Assembly (NCBI GenBank): GCA_020637495.1
Contig: JACJVV010000001.1
Location: 186,001-250,000 of the forward strand
Source of the DNA: Candidatus Woesearchaeota archaeon
Lineage (GTDB): Archaea > Nanobdellota > Nanobdellia > Woesearchaeales > JACJVV01
DNA length: 64,000 nt
Direction of reading: 5' to 3'
In this document: positions 17,796 through 26,946 of the stretch, piece by piece
Position numbering within the stretch: position 1 is the stretch's first letter
Layout: each line of letters starts with the position of its first letter
Notes under the pieces: generated by a model
Seen by the model: only the letters and a program-made list of their open reading frames with translations
Databases searched by the model: none
What the model was told of the DNA's origin: nothing
Position numbers and translations under genes: made by a program

Positions 17796-18863
17796 TCACA
17801 GATTTTCTACAAGTTTTAAATTGTGATCATAATCTTTTGTTGCATCTATGAACAATGCACCAAGATTTTTTGCAAGCCCCTCATCTTCTTTCCTGTCTCC
17901 TATCATTATAATCGTGCTAAAATCTTCTTTTGTCATGTTCAATTCCTTCAATGCGTTATCGACCATAGCAGTATTAGGTTTTCTTGTGGACTTTTCCTTG
18001 ACAAAATCCATATCAAAGTCAAGTTCAGGATGAGAATCTGCATATGAGCTATCTGCTTGGGGAGAATACTGCCAATTATCGATCCTGATATTCTTCTGAT
18101 TCAACAAAGATCCAACATAAGAATTTATCTCTTCAACACGTGCGCAAGTGAAAAGCTTCCTGGCTACTCCTGTCTGATTTGAGATAACTATCTTAGTCGT
18201 CTTGTATTTTGTCTGGATGAATGATATCAAGCTTATCACAGGATCAAGAAGGAGAGTATGGGATCTCCAATCCTCATCCTTGCCCAAGAAATCCTGGTCT
18301 TCTATCAATGTCCCATCACGATCAAGCACAAGGAGGATCTTCTTCACATCAAGCTCATTCTTAATGTAATCTATCATCTTTGTAGTCGAGAAAGTAGGAT
18401 CATCTGTATACCTCATCTCCCCTCCTTCCTTCGCTATAGCATCCCTCTCAGAATTTATACCAGGGGTATTCTTGCTTATGAAATCTGGTCCTTTTATGTA
18501 ATAGCTTGGCTTGAGCAGACCTATGATATCTGTACCAAGCTTAAAGTCAGAGATCGTGACATAATCAACTGATTTTAGCTGTGAGATCATATATGCCCTA
18601 AGCTTATCAGTATAGATTGGTCTTCCCTGGCCTTTACGTGAAGTCACAAATTGGTCTGACGTTATCGATACAAAAAGAATGTCACATATTTTTCTTGCAG
18701 ATTCGAAATGCTTTACATGGCCTGGATGAAGCAAATCAAAACCACCATGGCAAAGTCCAACCTTCTTGCCTGAGGATTTCAGATCATCTATCAGTTTAGA
18801 AGCATTTGAGGGTGATAAGATATTTTCGGAAGTGAACTCATTTAAATTATCTATCTGTATCAT
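17796..18863 (-). CDS. Fusion: HldE-type nucleotidyltransferase and GmhB-type HAD phosphatase
   Basis: Two domains in 355 residues. Residues ~30-170 form a cytidylyltransferase-fold enzyme: GLCHGGFDLLHPGHVKHF holds HxGH, SRKGQGRPIYTDKLRAYMI follows, and FSTTKMIDYI matches the STTxII end of HldE. Residues ~175-355 form an HAD phosphatase of the HisB/GmhB type: LVLDRDGTLIED (motif I), VISNQTGVAR (motif II), KPNTAM and MIGDRKEDEGLAKNLG (motifs III/IV). In bacteria the nucleotidyltransferase is normally fused to the kinase and GmhB is separate. Together the halves would turn heptose 1,7-bisphosphate into NDP-heptose (ADP by analogy with HldE). Glycerol-phosphate or other sugar substrates are alternatives for the first domain. 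Confidence 0.82.
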   Translation of the reverse strand: MIQIDNLNEFTSENILSPSNASKLIDDLKSSGKKVGLCHGGFDLLHPGHVKHFESARKICDILFVSITSDQFVTSRKGQGRPIYTDKLRAYMISQLKSVDYVTISDFKLGTDIIGLLKPSYYIKGPDFISKNTPGINSERDAIAKEGGEMRYTDDPTFSTTKMIDYIKNELDVKKILLVLDRDGTLIEDQDFLGKDEDWRSHTLLLDPVISLISFIQTKYKTTKIVISNQTGVARKLFTCARVEEINSYVGSLLNQKNIRIDNWQYSPQADSSYADSHPELDFDMDFVKEKSTRKPNTAMVDNALKELNMTKEDFSTIIMIGDRKEDEGLAKNLGALFIDATKDYDHNLKLVENL

Positions 18864-18882
18864 TTATCCATTCACCTTCTTC

Positions 18883-20145
18883 TTATCTCCCAATCCCTCT
18901 ATAGATTATTCCCTTGGAAATGAAATAAGACTTATCAAGGCAATTCCTTCCATCTATCACTATCTTGACTCCTTTCCAGTCTGAGATCTTCTTGAAATCA
19001 TCATGAGCGGTTGCTAAGATGACAGCTTCTGATCTTTCCAATGATTTAGACAATTCTTGAGTACCTTCGATATGTGGGTCAACGACAGCAAGATCAGCAC
19101 CTCTATCATTTAGGATCTTCTTTATCTCCAATGCTGGACTCTCGCGAAGATCACCTACATTCGGCTTGTAGGAGAGACCGAGAAGACAGACTTTTGTGCC
19201 TTTAATCTTTTTACCTATTTCAGCCAATGAGTTCTCAAGCTTTTGTACAGTATACTCAGGCATGCTGTTATTGACGTCCCTGGCCATCTGAAGAAATGAA
19301 TGTTCAAACCCCATATCCCTTGCCTTCTGAATAAGATAGTAAGGATCTACTGGAATGCAATGACCACCTACACCACAGCCTGGGAAATGAGGCATAAAAG
19401 CAAATGGCTTGTTCGATGCCGCGTTTATTATCTCGATTATATCAAGACCCATAAGATCAAAAGATTTTGCAAGCTCATTTACATATGCGATATTGATGTC
19501 ACGGAATGTGTTCTCAATCACCTTTGATGCTTCAGCAGCTTTCAAGCTAGATACCACATTTATATCAGCATCTATAAAGGAACTATAGAATTTTTTGGCA
19601 AAAGCTGCAGATTCTGAAGAAGAAGCTCCAATATTTCTGGGGATATTATATACATTATATTTCTTGTTTCCAGGATCAATCCTTTCTGGACAATGTGCAA
19701 CATTGAAATCTTCATTGCACCTCAGTCCTGATCTCTCTAAAGCAGGAATGAGAACTTCATCACATACCCCTGGGTTTACAGTAGATTCAAGTATTATCAA
19801 TTGTCCTTTTTTCAGGAATGGGAGAATAGAATCTGTCGCACTCTCAATGCAGGATAAATCAGGAAGCTTATTCTCTTTTATTGGAGTAGGAACAGCTATT
19901 ATGATCAGGTCAGATGAATCAATCTTGCTGAAGTCCGTAGATGCAGATAGGGATATCTCCTTGATGTCCTTCTCTGCTTGCTTGTCTTCAACTGGGGATT
20001 TTTTCTGGTTTATCAGATCAACTTTCTGTTTGCTCAGATCAATCCCTATCACCTCATGTTCTGTCTTTTTTGCGATAGCACAAGCTAATGGAAAACCGAC
20101 ATAACCCATCCCTATAATGGATACCTTCATTTTATCTATATTCAT
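18883..20145 (-). CDS. UDP-HexNAc 6-dehydrogenase (WecC/WbpA family)
   Basis: Oxidises a UDP-N-acetylhexosamine to its uronic acid with two NAD+. The 420-residue protein has the NAD motif IGMGYVGFPLACAIA, the central substrate helix region, and the catalytic Cys263 in PGCGVGGHCIPVDPYY. LGLSYKPNVGDLRESPA marks the C-terminal UDP-binding domain. Sequence character is closer to WecC/WbpA (UDP-ManNAc or UDP-GlcNAc) than to UDP-glucose dehydrogenase, but this is not certain. The start may be 20145 or ATG 20130; the first overlaps the preceding gene by 14 bases. Confidence 0.9.
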   Translation of the reverse strand: MNIDKMKVSIIGMGYVGFPLACAIAKKTEHEVIGIDLSKQKVDLINQKKSPVEDKQAEKDIKEISLSASTDFSKIDSSDLIIIAVPTPIKENKLPDLSCIESATDSILPFLKKGQLIILESTVNPGVCDEVLIPALERSGLRCNEDFNVAHCPERIDPGNKKYNVYNIPRNIGASSSESAAFAKKFYSSFIDADINVVSSLKAAEASKVIENTFRDINIAYVNELAKSFDLMGLDIIEIINAASNKPFAFMPHFPGCGVGGHCIPVDPYYLIQKARDMGFEHSFLQMARDVNNSMPEYTVQKLENSLAEIGKKIKGTKVCLLGLSYKPNVGDLRESPALEIKKILNDRGADLAVVDPHIEGTQELSKSLERSEAVILATAHDDFKKISDWKGVKIVIDGRNCLDKSYFISKGIIYRGIGR

Positions 20146-21445
20146 TTTTTATTAAAACTTGTTCATATTTTTTAGCCAAGCTATCGTAGCTGAACTCTTT
20201 TATTTTTGATTTTTTACCATTATATAAAACATTCCCTGTTTTTTTATATTCAGAATATGCTCTTGATAGTATCTTGCTACACGTTGATGGATCATTGCAA
20301 GAATAACCTGCACCAGTATATTCAAGCAGTTCATGCATGATGTTATCCTTGACGCCACCTGACATGATTATAGGACGACCTGATGCAAGATATTCAAAGA
20401 ACTTGCCTGGTATGACCCCTTTCTCTTTGTCATCATCCCAGTCCATCAACATAAGCATCTGGCTTTCTGATTGTTTTTTTACAACCTCTTCTTTAGGCAT
20501 CATACCATACTGCACAACATTTATTTTTAGTGCATCACCCATCTTTGCTATCTTTGGATAAAAAGGTCCGAATAATCTCAGCCCAATAGGCAGATTGCAT
20601 CTTGAGATCCCTTCCATGATCATGCTAGGATCCTGCCTGCCCCAGTAAATGCTACCAGTATATGTGATTGTAAAATCTTTAGTGAGCTTTATTCTTGGTC
20701 TTGAGAATTCTTCTTCATCATATCCATTCGTTATAGCATGGATATCTTGGCTGTACCTTATTTTCAGATCGGATGCCCAATGTCGTGTTACTGTGACAAG
20801 TGCATCAGCTTGCTTCAATGTTCTCTTCTCAAGCATCCGATCAAGATATCGCCTGATCCCATACGGATAATAATGATTATTTGACCATGGATCGCGAAGA
20901 TCTGCAACCCATCTGATATCGTGTTTTTCCTTAAGTCTCAAAGCGATAAGGTGAGCAGTCGCTGGAGAGGAGCTGCTTATCATGTGATTTATCTTGTACT
21001 TCTTTATTATCTTTGAAGCAATATCTATCGCTGGTTTTCTCCAAAAACGTTCCCAATCTGGATAAGCAAAGAAAAAACCTAAGATCCCATAAAGGAGTTT
21101 GAAAAGCTTTCCTTTCAGGACTGCAGCAAATGTAGGAATCAATGTTCTCTTTTCTGTTGAAGATGAATTGATGTTTTTATTTGAAAGATTTTTCTTTTTC
21201 TTGGACTTGCTTCTTAATGAGAATCTCTTAAAAATCTCTAATGGTCTGAAATAATCAACCTCAACTACCTCGATCTTATTCTTCTTGAAGAATTCTCGAG
21301 AGGGGACCTGACCTCTTCCAAAATCATCGCCTATAGTTCCTGTGAGTATTATCGGTCTCCAGCCATTTCGTGCCAAATATTTTGCAATGCCCGGAATCCT
21401 AGGGCATGCATGATACAGGTCTGCAATGATTAGTATAGTTCTCAT
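20132..21445 (-). CDS. GT4-like glycosyltransferase
   Basis: A 437-residue GT-B enzyme. It begins RTILIIADLYHACPRIPGIA, and the donor half has FTITYTGSIYWGRQDPS, a central acidic loop and IPGKFFEYLASGRPIIMSG. A lysine-rich low-complexity segment near residues 95-110 is an insertion. The frame is open 16 residues further upstream, but ATG 21445 gives an ATGA overlap with the methyltransferase gene and starts the fold. Sixth gene of a minus-strand run starting at 26795. Confidence 0.87.
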   Translation of the reverse strand: MRTILIIADLYHACPRIPGIAKYLARNGWRPIILTGTIGDDFGRGQVPSREFFKKNKIEVVEVDYFRPLEIFKRFSLRSKSKKKKNLSNKNINSSSTEKRTLIPTFAAVLKGKLFKLLYGILGFFFAYPDWERFWRKPAIDIASKIIKKYKINHMISSSSPATAHLIALRLKEKHDIRWVADLRDPWSNNHYYPYGIRRYLDRMLEKRTLKQADALVTVTRHWASDLKIRYSQDIHAITNGYDEEEFSRPRIKLTKDFTITYTGSIYWGRQDPSMIMEGISRCNLPIGLRLFGPFYPKIAKMGDALKINVVQYGMMPKEEVVKKQSESQMLMLMDWDDDKEKGVIPGKFFEYLASGRPIIMSGGVKDNIMHELLEYTGAGYSCNDPSTCSKILSRAYSEYKKTGNVLYNGKKSKIKEFSYDSLAKKYEQVLIKNEYR

Positions 21446-22176
21446 CTTGTTGTTATAATTGCTCCGAAACGCTGCCAGTTCATGTCTGGCCAATCATCAT
21501 CCTTTATTTTCTGAATAATAACCTCTCGCTTATATTTCTTAAAAAGTTTCCTGTAATCCCTTACCCAAAGATTATTATGTTGTTCGCCTTTTGGACCTAT
21601 ATTACTATCCTGCCATTCAAGCAATACTATCCCTTTTTTTGATATACGTAACATCTCACATAATATACTGTCAATCTTATCAGGTCCTATATATATCAAT
21701 ACAGCGTCGCTAAAGACAACATCAAAACTATTATCCTCGAATCGTTTCATCACATCAGCCTTGCCCACTATAAGGTCAGTATTCTTGTCTTCTCTGAATA
21801 AATTCCTCCCATGCTGAATAGCTTCAGGATTGATATCTATCCCAGTAAGCTTAACCTTAGGGTATTTTTTCCTGAGAAGAGATAAATTAGGCCCACAATT
21901 ACAGCCGATTTCAAGGACTGAGCCAGGTTTTAACTTTGATATACCATCAATTAATATCTTCCTATGGGGATGCTTGAGTGATTTCTCATATCCTTTAATC
22001 CAGTCAGATCTCTCTTTCTTATGCCTATTTTCCCATTCATTCTCCCAGGCCGATGTTCCAATGAATATCTGCTTTATCCTGACCATACGAGTAGAATAGT
22101 ATATCCTCTGCAGGAAAGAATAAATTCTTGGGTGCTTCCTTATTTTTTCAAGAATGGTCCCAGATGATCTATTCAT
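21442..22176 (-). CDS. SAM-dependent methyltransferase (class I)
   Basis: A 244-residue Rossmann methyltransferase with motif I SVLEIGCNCGPNLSLL, an acidic motif II end (LTGIDINPEA) and SFDVVFSDAVLIYI as motif IV. The N-terminal 60 residues are basic and may contact substrate. It overlaps both neighbours by ATGA, so it is translated with the aminotransferase and glycosyltransferase. Methylation of a sugar in the glycan is the likely job; protein or small-molecule targets are not excluded. Confidence 0.83.
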   Translation of the reverse strand: MNRSSGTILEKIRKHPRIYSFLQRIYYSTRMVRIKQIFIGTSAWENEWENRHKKERSDWIKGYEKSLKHPHRKILIDGISKLKPGSVLEIGCNCGPNLSLLRKKYPKVKLTGIDINPEAIQHGRNLFREDKNTDLIVGKADVMKRFEDNSFDVVFSDAVLIYIGPDKIDSILCEMLRISKKGIVLLEWQDSNIGPKGEQHNNLWVRDYRKLFKKYKREVIIQKIKDDDWPDMNWQRFGAIITTR

Positions 22177-23306
22177 TTGAAAAAGACCTTGACTTTATCG
22201 ATCACATAGTCAACTTCTTCATCAGTCATCTCTGGATACATCGGCAAGGATACTACCTCGTTGCTTATTGCAACAGTCTCTGGAAGATCAAAATGGTCCA
22301 GCTTGAGAGGTTTCTGCAGGTGGTTAGGTACGATCCATGAGATCAGATAACCTATGTTATTGCTTTTCAGATATGCTGTGAATTCATCACGTCGCTTTGT
22401 ACGTACAACATAATTCTGATAAACATCAAAATTAGGAGAATCTGAAGGTGCTGGCATAATACCTAGATCAGCTATGTCCTTAAAGGCATCATCATACTTC
22501 TGTGCTATCTCTCTTCTTCTTGATACCCAATCATCAAAGTGCTTGAATTTTGCTGATAGCAATGCTGCATGCAGATTGTCAAGCCTTGTGCAATAACCAT
22601 AGCAATTTATCACCTTGACATCATCCACTCGTCCATTATCCCTCAACGCTCGGAGCTTGAATGCCAAAGCATCATCATTGGTGCAGACAATACCACCATC
22701 ACCTGCCGTACCAAGCATCTTTGCAGGGTAGAAAGAGAATATGGATGTATCTCCGAATGAACCTGTGTGTTTTCCATTGAATTTTGAACCAAGGGCCTGA
22801 GCTGCATCCTCTATAACTTTAAGATTATGCTTCTTAGCAAGTTCCATTATCTTGCCCATATCAGCTGCTCTTCCGTTGAGATGCACTGGGATTATCCCTT
22901 TTGTCTTCGAAGTAATTGCTGCTTCAACCTTTGTCACGTCAATATTATAATCTTTAGCTACGTCAACTAGCACAGGAGTCGCTCCGCATTGTGCTATAGC
23001 ACCAATAGTAGCAACAAAAGTATGCCCAACAGTTATTATCTCATCTCCAGGTTTCCAGCCTAGTGCATGCGCTGAGATGTAGAGTGCATCTGTACCGCTA
23101 TTCACACCGATTGCATGCTTAACACCTATGTAATCTGCTATCTCCCTCTCAAAATCTTCAAGATGCTTTCGCATGATGAAATCACCGTTCGACATTATAC
23201 CTTCCCATACTGCGTCAAGTTCTGATTTCAATTGTTGATACTGCCTTTTGAAATTCACGAATGGAACTCCTGTTATTTTTTCACTCTCTATTATCGTGTT
23301 CGTCAT
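22173..23306 (-). CDS. DegT/DnrJ/EryC1 sugar aminotransferase
   Basis: PLP-dependent enzyme that aminates a keto nucleotide sugar. The 377-residue protein has VGHTFVATIGAIAQCGATPV, the PLP-contacting EDAAQALGSKFNG, and SFYPAKMLGTAGDGG containing the Schiff-base Lys. The CapD-type dehydratase in the same run (25341) would supply a 4-keto sugar, so the product could be a 4-amino-deoxy sugar; C3 amination is also possible. ATGA overlap with both neighbours. Confidence 0.91.
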   Translation of the reverse strand: MTNTIIESEKITGVPFVNFKRQYQQLKSELDAVWEGIMSNGDFIMRKHLEDFEREIADYIGVKHAIGVNSGTDALYISAHALGWKPGDEIITVGHTFVATIGAIAQCGATPVLVDVAKDYNIDVTKVEAAITSKTKGIIPVHLNGRAADMGKIMELAKKHNLKVIEDAAQALGSKFNGKHTGSFGDTSIFSFYPAKMLGTAGDGGIVCTNDDALAFKLRALRDNGRVDDVKVINCYGYCTRLDNLHAALLSAKFKHFDDWVSRRREIAQKYDDAFKDIADLGIMPAPSDSPNFDVYQNYVVRTKRRDEFTAYLKSNNIGYLISWIVPNHLQKPLKLDHFDLPETVAISNEVVSLPMYPEMTDEEVDYVIDKVKVFFK

Positions 23307-24280
23307 TTTATCATCTCTTGTATCTTTTCTTTAATCTTGTCTGATCTAATATAATATACCTCTTCAAGAACTGAGCTTGCTGGAGCATGACAATCAGGGA
23401 GAGTCAGTCTATGTATAGGCTGTTTAAGATATGAAAATGCCTTTTCAGACGCTATCGCTGATACTTCAGCAGCAACCCCTGCATGTCTCCATGCTGCATC
23501 TACCACAAGCAACTTACCTGTCTTCTTGACGGAGGTGATTATCGCATCTTCATCTATAGGTTTGATCGTACGTAGATCAATGATCTCTATATCAATCCCT
23601 TTATCTGCTAATTCCTCAGCAGCAACTAACGCTTGCGATACCATATAAGATGTCGCAACAATCGTGAGGTCTTTTCCCTCCCGTATTATATTTGCTTTTC
23701 CTATAGGAACTTCGTACATCTCTTCAGGCACGTCGCCTTTCTCATTGTAAAGCCATCTATCGTCTATATATATCACTGGATTATTATCTTTGACACTGGA
23801 TACCAAAAGCCCTTTCGCATCATATGGTGTGCTAGGCATCACCACTTTTATCCCTGGGATATGCATATACATTGCCTGTGATGCCTGTGAATGCTGTGCA
23901 CCCTGCTCACCACCACGGTTTATTATACTACGTATAGTTACTGGAACATTCGATTTTCCGCCAAACATATAGTTGGCTGCTGATGCTGAGTTTATTATCT
24001 GATCCATGGCAAGATACATGAAATCCATCCTTGGATGCACCATTATAGGGCGCATACCTGCCATCGCTGCGCCTATAGTGATTCCTGTGATGCCATTCTC
24101 AGAAATTGGAATATCTATGATACGTTCCTCTCCATACTTATCAAAGATTCCTTTCATGCTGTTGCCAACATACCAAGGGCTCTTTACCCCAATACCCATG
24201 ACAAATGTATCTGGGGATGATTCTAGCAACTGGTCAAAAGCTTCCTTGATTGCGTCGGCATATGTTATCTCTCTTACCAT
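23303..24280 (-). CDS. TPP-dependent dehydrogenase/carboligase E1 beta-like subunit
   Basis: A 325-residue protein of the PdhB/AcoB/transketolase-C type: ITYADAIKEAFDQLLE at the start, ENGITGITIGAAMAGMRPI, a PVTIRSIINRGGEQGAQHSQ loop, and a C-terminal transketolase-C domain ending in LPDCHAPASSVLEE. It pairs with the alpha subunit upstream (24327). No E2 lipoyl-acyltransferase or E3 gene is in the window, and the pair sits inside a sugar-modification operon. It may act as a two-carbon-transfer enzyme on a sugar rather than as pyruvate dehydrogenase; that is inference. Confidence 0.85.
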   Translation of the reverse strand: MVREITYADAIKEAFDQLLESSPDTFVMGIGVKSPWYVGNSMKGIFDKYGEERIIDIPISENGITGITIGAAMAGMRPIMVHPRMDFMYLAMDQIINSASAANYMFGGKSNVPVTIRSIINRGGEQGAQHSQASQAMYMHIPGIKVVMPSTPYDAKGLLVSSVKDNNPVIYIDDRWLYNEKGDVPEEMYEVPIGKANIIREGKDLTIVATSYMVSQALVAAEELADKGIDIEIIDLRTIKPIDEDAIITSVKKTGKLLVVDAAWRHAGVAAEVSAIASEKAFSYLKQPIHRLTLPDCHAPASSVLEEVYYIRSDKIKEKIQEMIK

Positions 24281-24326
24281 TTTTATCTTCGGGCAATGTT
24301 AAATTATTCTTTTTTTATCGGCCTTT

Positions 24327-25295
24327 TTAATCAGCATAAATATCATCAAGCAATGTAGCTGGATCAGGTTTGCTGCTTTCTCTTGCAAACCTGAATGCTT
24401 GCTTTACCTCATCATCAACTTCTAACTCAATATCTCTTATCTCAGAATCTAACAACCCTGAAAGTATATCTTTGTTTAGCAATGGATCCTTTGCTTTCCA
24501 TGAATCAATCTCTTGAGCTGTTCTCAAACCTTTATCAATATCAAGCAATGGACCAACATGGCCTTTCCATCTGAAGGTCATGCATTCGATGAAAGTAGGG
24601 CCTTGGCCATCTCTTGCGCGCTCTGCTGCTTCTTTCACTTTTGAATACACTTCTATCACATCGTTCCCGTCAATCTGAAAGCTAGGCATGTATGGTTCTG
24701 TCTTTAGGTACATATCATCAATGGGTTGTCTTTCTGATAATTTCATATGGGCAGCAGCATTATTATTTTCGCATATCATTATTAGTGGGAGTTTCTTGAG
24801 TGATGCGAAATTCACTATCTCAGAGAAGACTCCTTCTTCTGTTGCTCCTTCACCAAAAAAAAGCAATGTAACTTTCTTGTCATCTCTTAGTTTTGAGGAG
24901 AGTGCGACGCCTGCTGCAGGCGCTATCTGTCCTGCAACTATTGCTGTGCTCCCGAACAGATTAACTTCAGGAGAGATAAGGTGCATCGAACCCCCTCGTC
25001 CTTTGCAGCAGCCTGTTGATTTGCAGAATATCTCTGCAACCATTTTCTTTGTGTCTCCACCTTTTGCAATATAATGCCCATGACCACGATAGAAAGCAAA
25101 AGCATAATCCTCTTTCTCAACAGCACGGCATGCGCCAACTGCTATCGCTTCTTGACCTATATAGAGATGACAAGGAGTCTTGATCTCTTTATCCTCAGAT
25201 ACGTCAGATATTGCTTCTTCAAACTTCCTTATCCTAAGCATATCCTTGTAAAAAGCAAGGGACTGTTCTTTTGATATCTTTAGGTTCGTTTTCAT
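24327..25295 (-). CDS. TPP-dependent dehydrogenase/carboligase E1 alpha-like subunit
   Basis: A 322-residue E1-alpha protein. The TPP/Mg motif is present as FFGEGATEEG, then about 25 residues on as ICENNNAA. GRGGSMHLISPEVNLFGSTA is the conserved loop near the active site. It precedes its beta partner by 46 bp. A TATA-like tttattatatcgg lies about 28 bp before the ATG on the minus strand, so the E1 pair may have its own promoter. Substrate unknown. Confidence 0.86.
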   Translation of the reverse strand: MKTNLKISKEQSLAFYKDMLRIRKFEEAISDVSEDKEIKTPCHLYIGQEAIAVGACRAVEKEDYAFAFYRGHGHYIAKGGDTKKMVAEIFCKSTGCCKGRGGSMHLISPEVNLFGSTAIVAGQIAPAAGVALSSKLRDDKKVTLLFFGEGATEEGVFSEIVNFASLKKLPLIMICENNNAAAHMKLSERQPIDDMYLKTEPYMPSFQIDGNDVIEVYSKVKEAAERARDGQGPTFIECMTFRWKGHVGPLLDIDKGLRTAQEIDSWKAKDPLLNKDILSGLLDSEIRDIELEVDDEVKQAFRFARESSKPDPATLLDDIYAD

Positions 25296-25340
25296 TTCAA
25301 TTTTTCCAGTAATTCCGATATAATAAATCCTGTGAGAGCA

Positions 25341-26795
25341 TCATAGTTTATTCACTTCACTTGGGTCTTTGAATGTAGGTACAATGCCTTTGAGCATGCT
25401 GACTAATTCTGATGACTCTAGTTTACCGGTTGTGCATTTTTTTATAAGCTCTTTTGTATGCCCTATGAAATCTGCATGATCAAAATCTTCATCTTTTGTA
25501 ACTATGAATATCTTATTGTTTTTTGTAGCATCCGTATGTTCAACTTCTGTCAGAGGCTCTTCATAGAGCTTCTCTCCTGGCCGAAGACCTACATATCTTA
25601 TCTCGACATCCTTATCAGGCTCTTTTCCTGAAAGCCTTATCATCCATCTTGCAAGATCCTCTATCTTTATTGGTTCACCCATGTCAAGCACGAAGACCTC
25701 ATCGCCTGTACCCATAACCCAGCATTGGAGTACAAGCTGAGCTGCCTCGTCTATAGTCATGAAATACCTTACTATATCCTTATGTGTTATAGTGACATAC
25801 CCTTGCTGAATCTGTTTCCTGAACGTAGGGATAACGCTTCCATTACTTGCAAGCACATTGCCGAATCGGACTGCCATGAATTTTGTCCTCTTACTCTGCT
25901 CTTTTGCAACCTGTGAATAATAATGCATCAATTTCTCTGTTACACGTTTTGTCGCGCCCATGACATTTGTTGGATTCACTGCTTTATCTGAGCTTATCAG
26001 TATGAAGCTTTCACAATCATGCTCAAGAGAAAGCTCAAAAAGATTCTTTGTACCAAGTACATTATTCTTTACCGCTTCAACAGGATTATGCTCCATGAGA
26101 GGCACATGCTTGTATGCAGCTGCATTGAATATTATGTCTGGTTTGGATTCTTGAAAAATCAATCCAATCCTTGCTCTTTCCTGTATATTTGCAATTACAT
26201 ATTTAACTTTTGTAGTGCATGGTTCCTCAAGGTTTCTGGCTACAGTTGCAAGCCTGTCCTGAAGATAGAATGTCCCATTCTCCCACCAATCTACTGCGAT
26301 AAGCTGCTTAGGGTTGAGGCTAAGAAGTTGTGAACATAGTTCGCTGCCGATTGAACCAGCCGCACCAAATACCATGACTGTCTTCCCTCTTATCTTTGAT
26401 TTTGCAGGTTCAAAGTCCTGCCGATATATACTTCTTCCCACTAGGTCCTCTACCTGAATCTGACGGACCTGCTCTAAGTTCACTACACCATTGACTATCT
26501 CTGATATCCTAGGGACAATGTTTATCTTGACTGGTTGATCCCTGCAATTCTGAATTATCTTACGCATCAATGCGCCATTTCCAGATGGTATTGCTATGAA
26601 TACTATGCGTATGTCATTCTGGTTTATTATCTCAGGAAGACTATCAACATTGCCTAATATAGGGAGACCGCAATATTCACCTTTCTTATCATCATCTAAA
26701 AAACCTTTTACAGTAATGGATTTTGAATTAGAACTGAGACTCTCTAAAAGTTCTCGGCCTGCTCCTCCTGCTCCTATTATGAGTGCGTTTTCCAT
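25341..26795 (-). CDS. CapD/WbpM-type nucleotide-sugar dehydratase, soluble form
   Basis: A 484-residue two-domain protein. Residues 1-130 form a CoA-binding/PglD-N-like Rossmann fold (ALIIGAGGAGRELLE); the rest is the extended SDR domain of UDP-GlcNAc 4,6-dehydratases, with VMVFGAAGSIGSELCSQLL for NAD and FILISSDKAVNPTNVMGATKR, where Lys replaces the usual Tyr as in CapD/WbpM. It lacks the N-terminal membrane helices of WbpM. ATG 26795 has an aaaggggg ribosome-binding site, and the frame open to 26858 is not needed. A TATA-like aaatttataaatc lies 80 bp upstream. It would feed a 4-keto sugar to the aminotransferase. Confidence 0.9.
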   Translation of the reverse strand: MENALIIGAGGAGRELLESLSSNSKSITVKGFLDDDKKGEYCGLPILGNVDSLPEIINQNDIRIVFIAIPSGNGALMRKIIQNCRDQPVKINIVPRISEIVNGVVNLEQVRQIQVEDLVGRSIYRQDFEPAKSKIRGKTVMVFGAAGSIGSELCSQLLSLNPKQLIAVDWWENGTFYLQDRLATVARNLEEPCTTKVKYVIANIQERARIGLIFQESKPDIIFNAAAYKHVPLMEHNPVEAVKNNVLGTKNLFELSLEHDCESFILISSDKAVNPTNVMGATKRVTEKLMHYYSQVAKEQSKRTKFMAVRFGNVLASNGSVIPTFRKQIQQGYVTITHKDIVRYFMTIDEAAQLVLQCWVMGTGDEVFVLDMGEPIKIEDLARWMIRLSGKEPDKDVEIRYVGLRPGEKLYEEPLTEVEHTDATKNNKIFIVTKDEDFDHADFIGHTKELIKKCTTGKLESSELVSMLKGIVPTFKDPSEVNKL

Positions 26796-26946
26796 GAAAC
26801 CCCCTTTGAAATTGCAACAAAAGTACCTTAAAATTGCAATATAAGTCCAATATAACATGACTAGATAATTGATTTATAAATTTTAGTCTTCCAAAGAAGA
26901 TAAAATTACGCTTAAGGCACTAGGAAATAGAACTAAAAAAGAAAAA

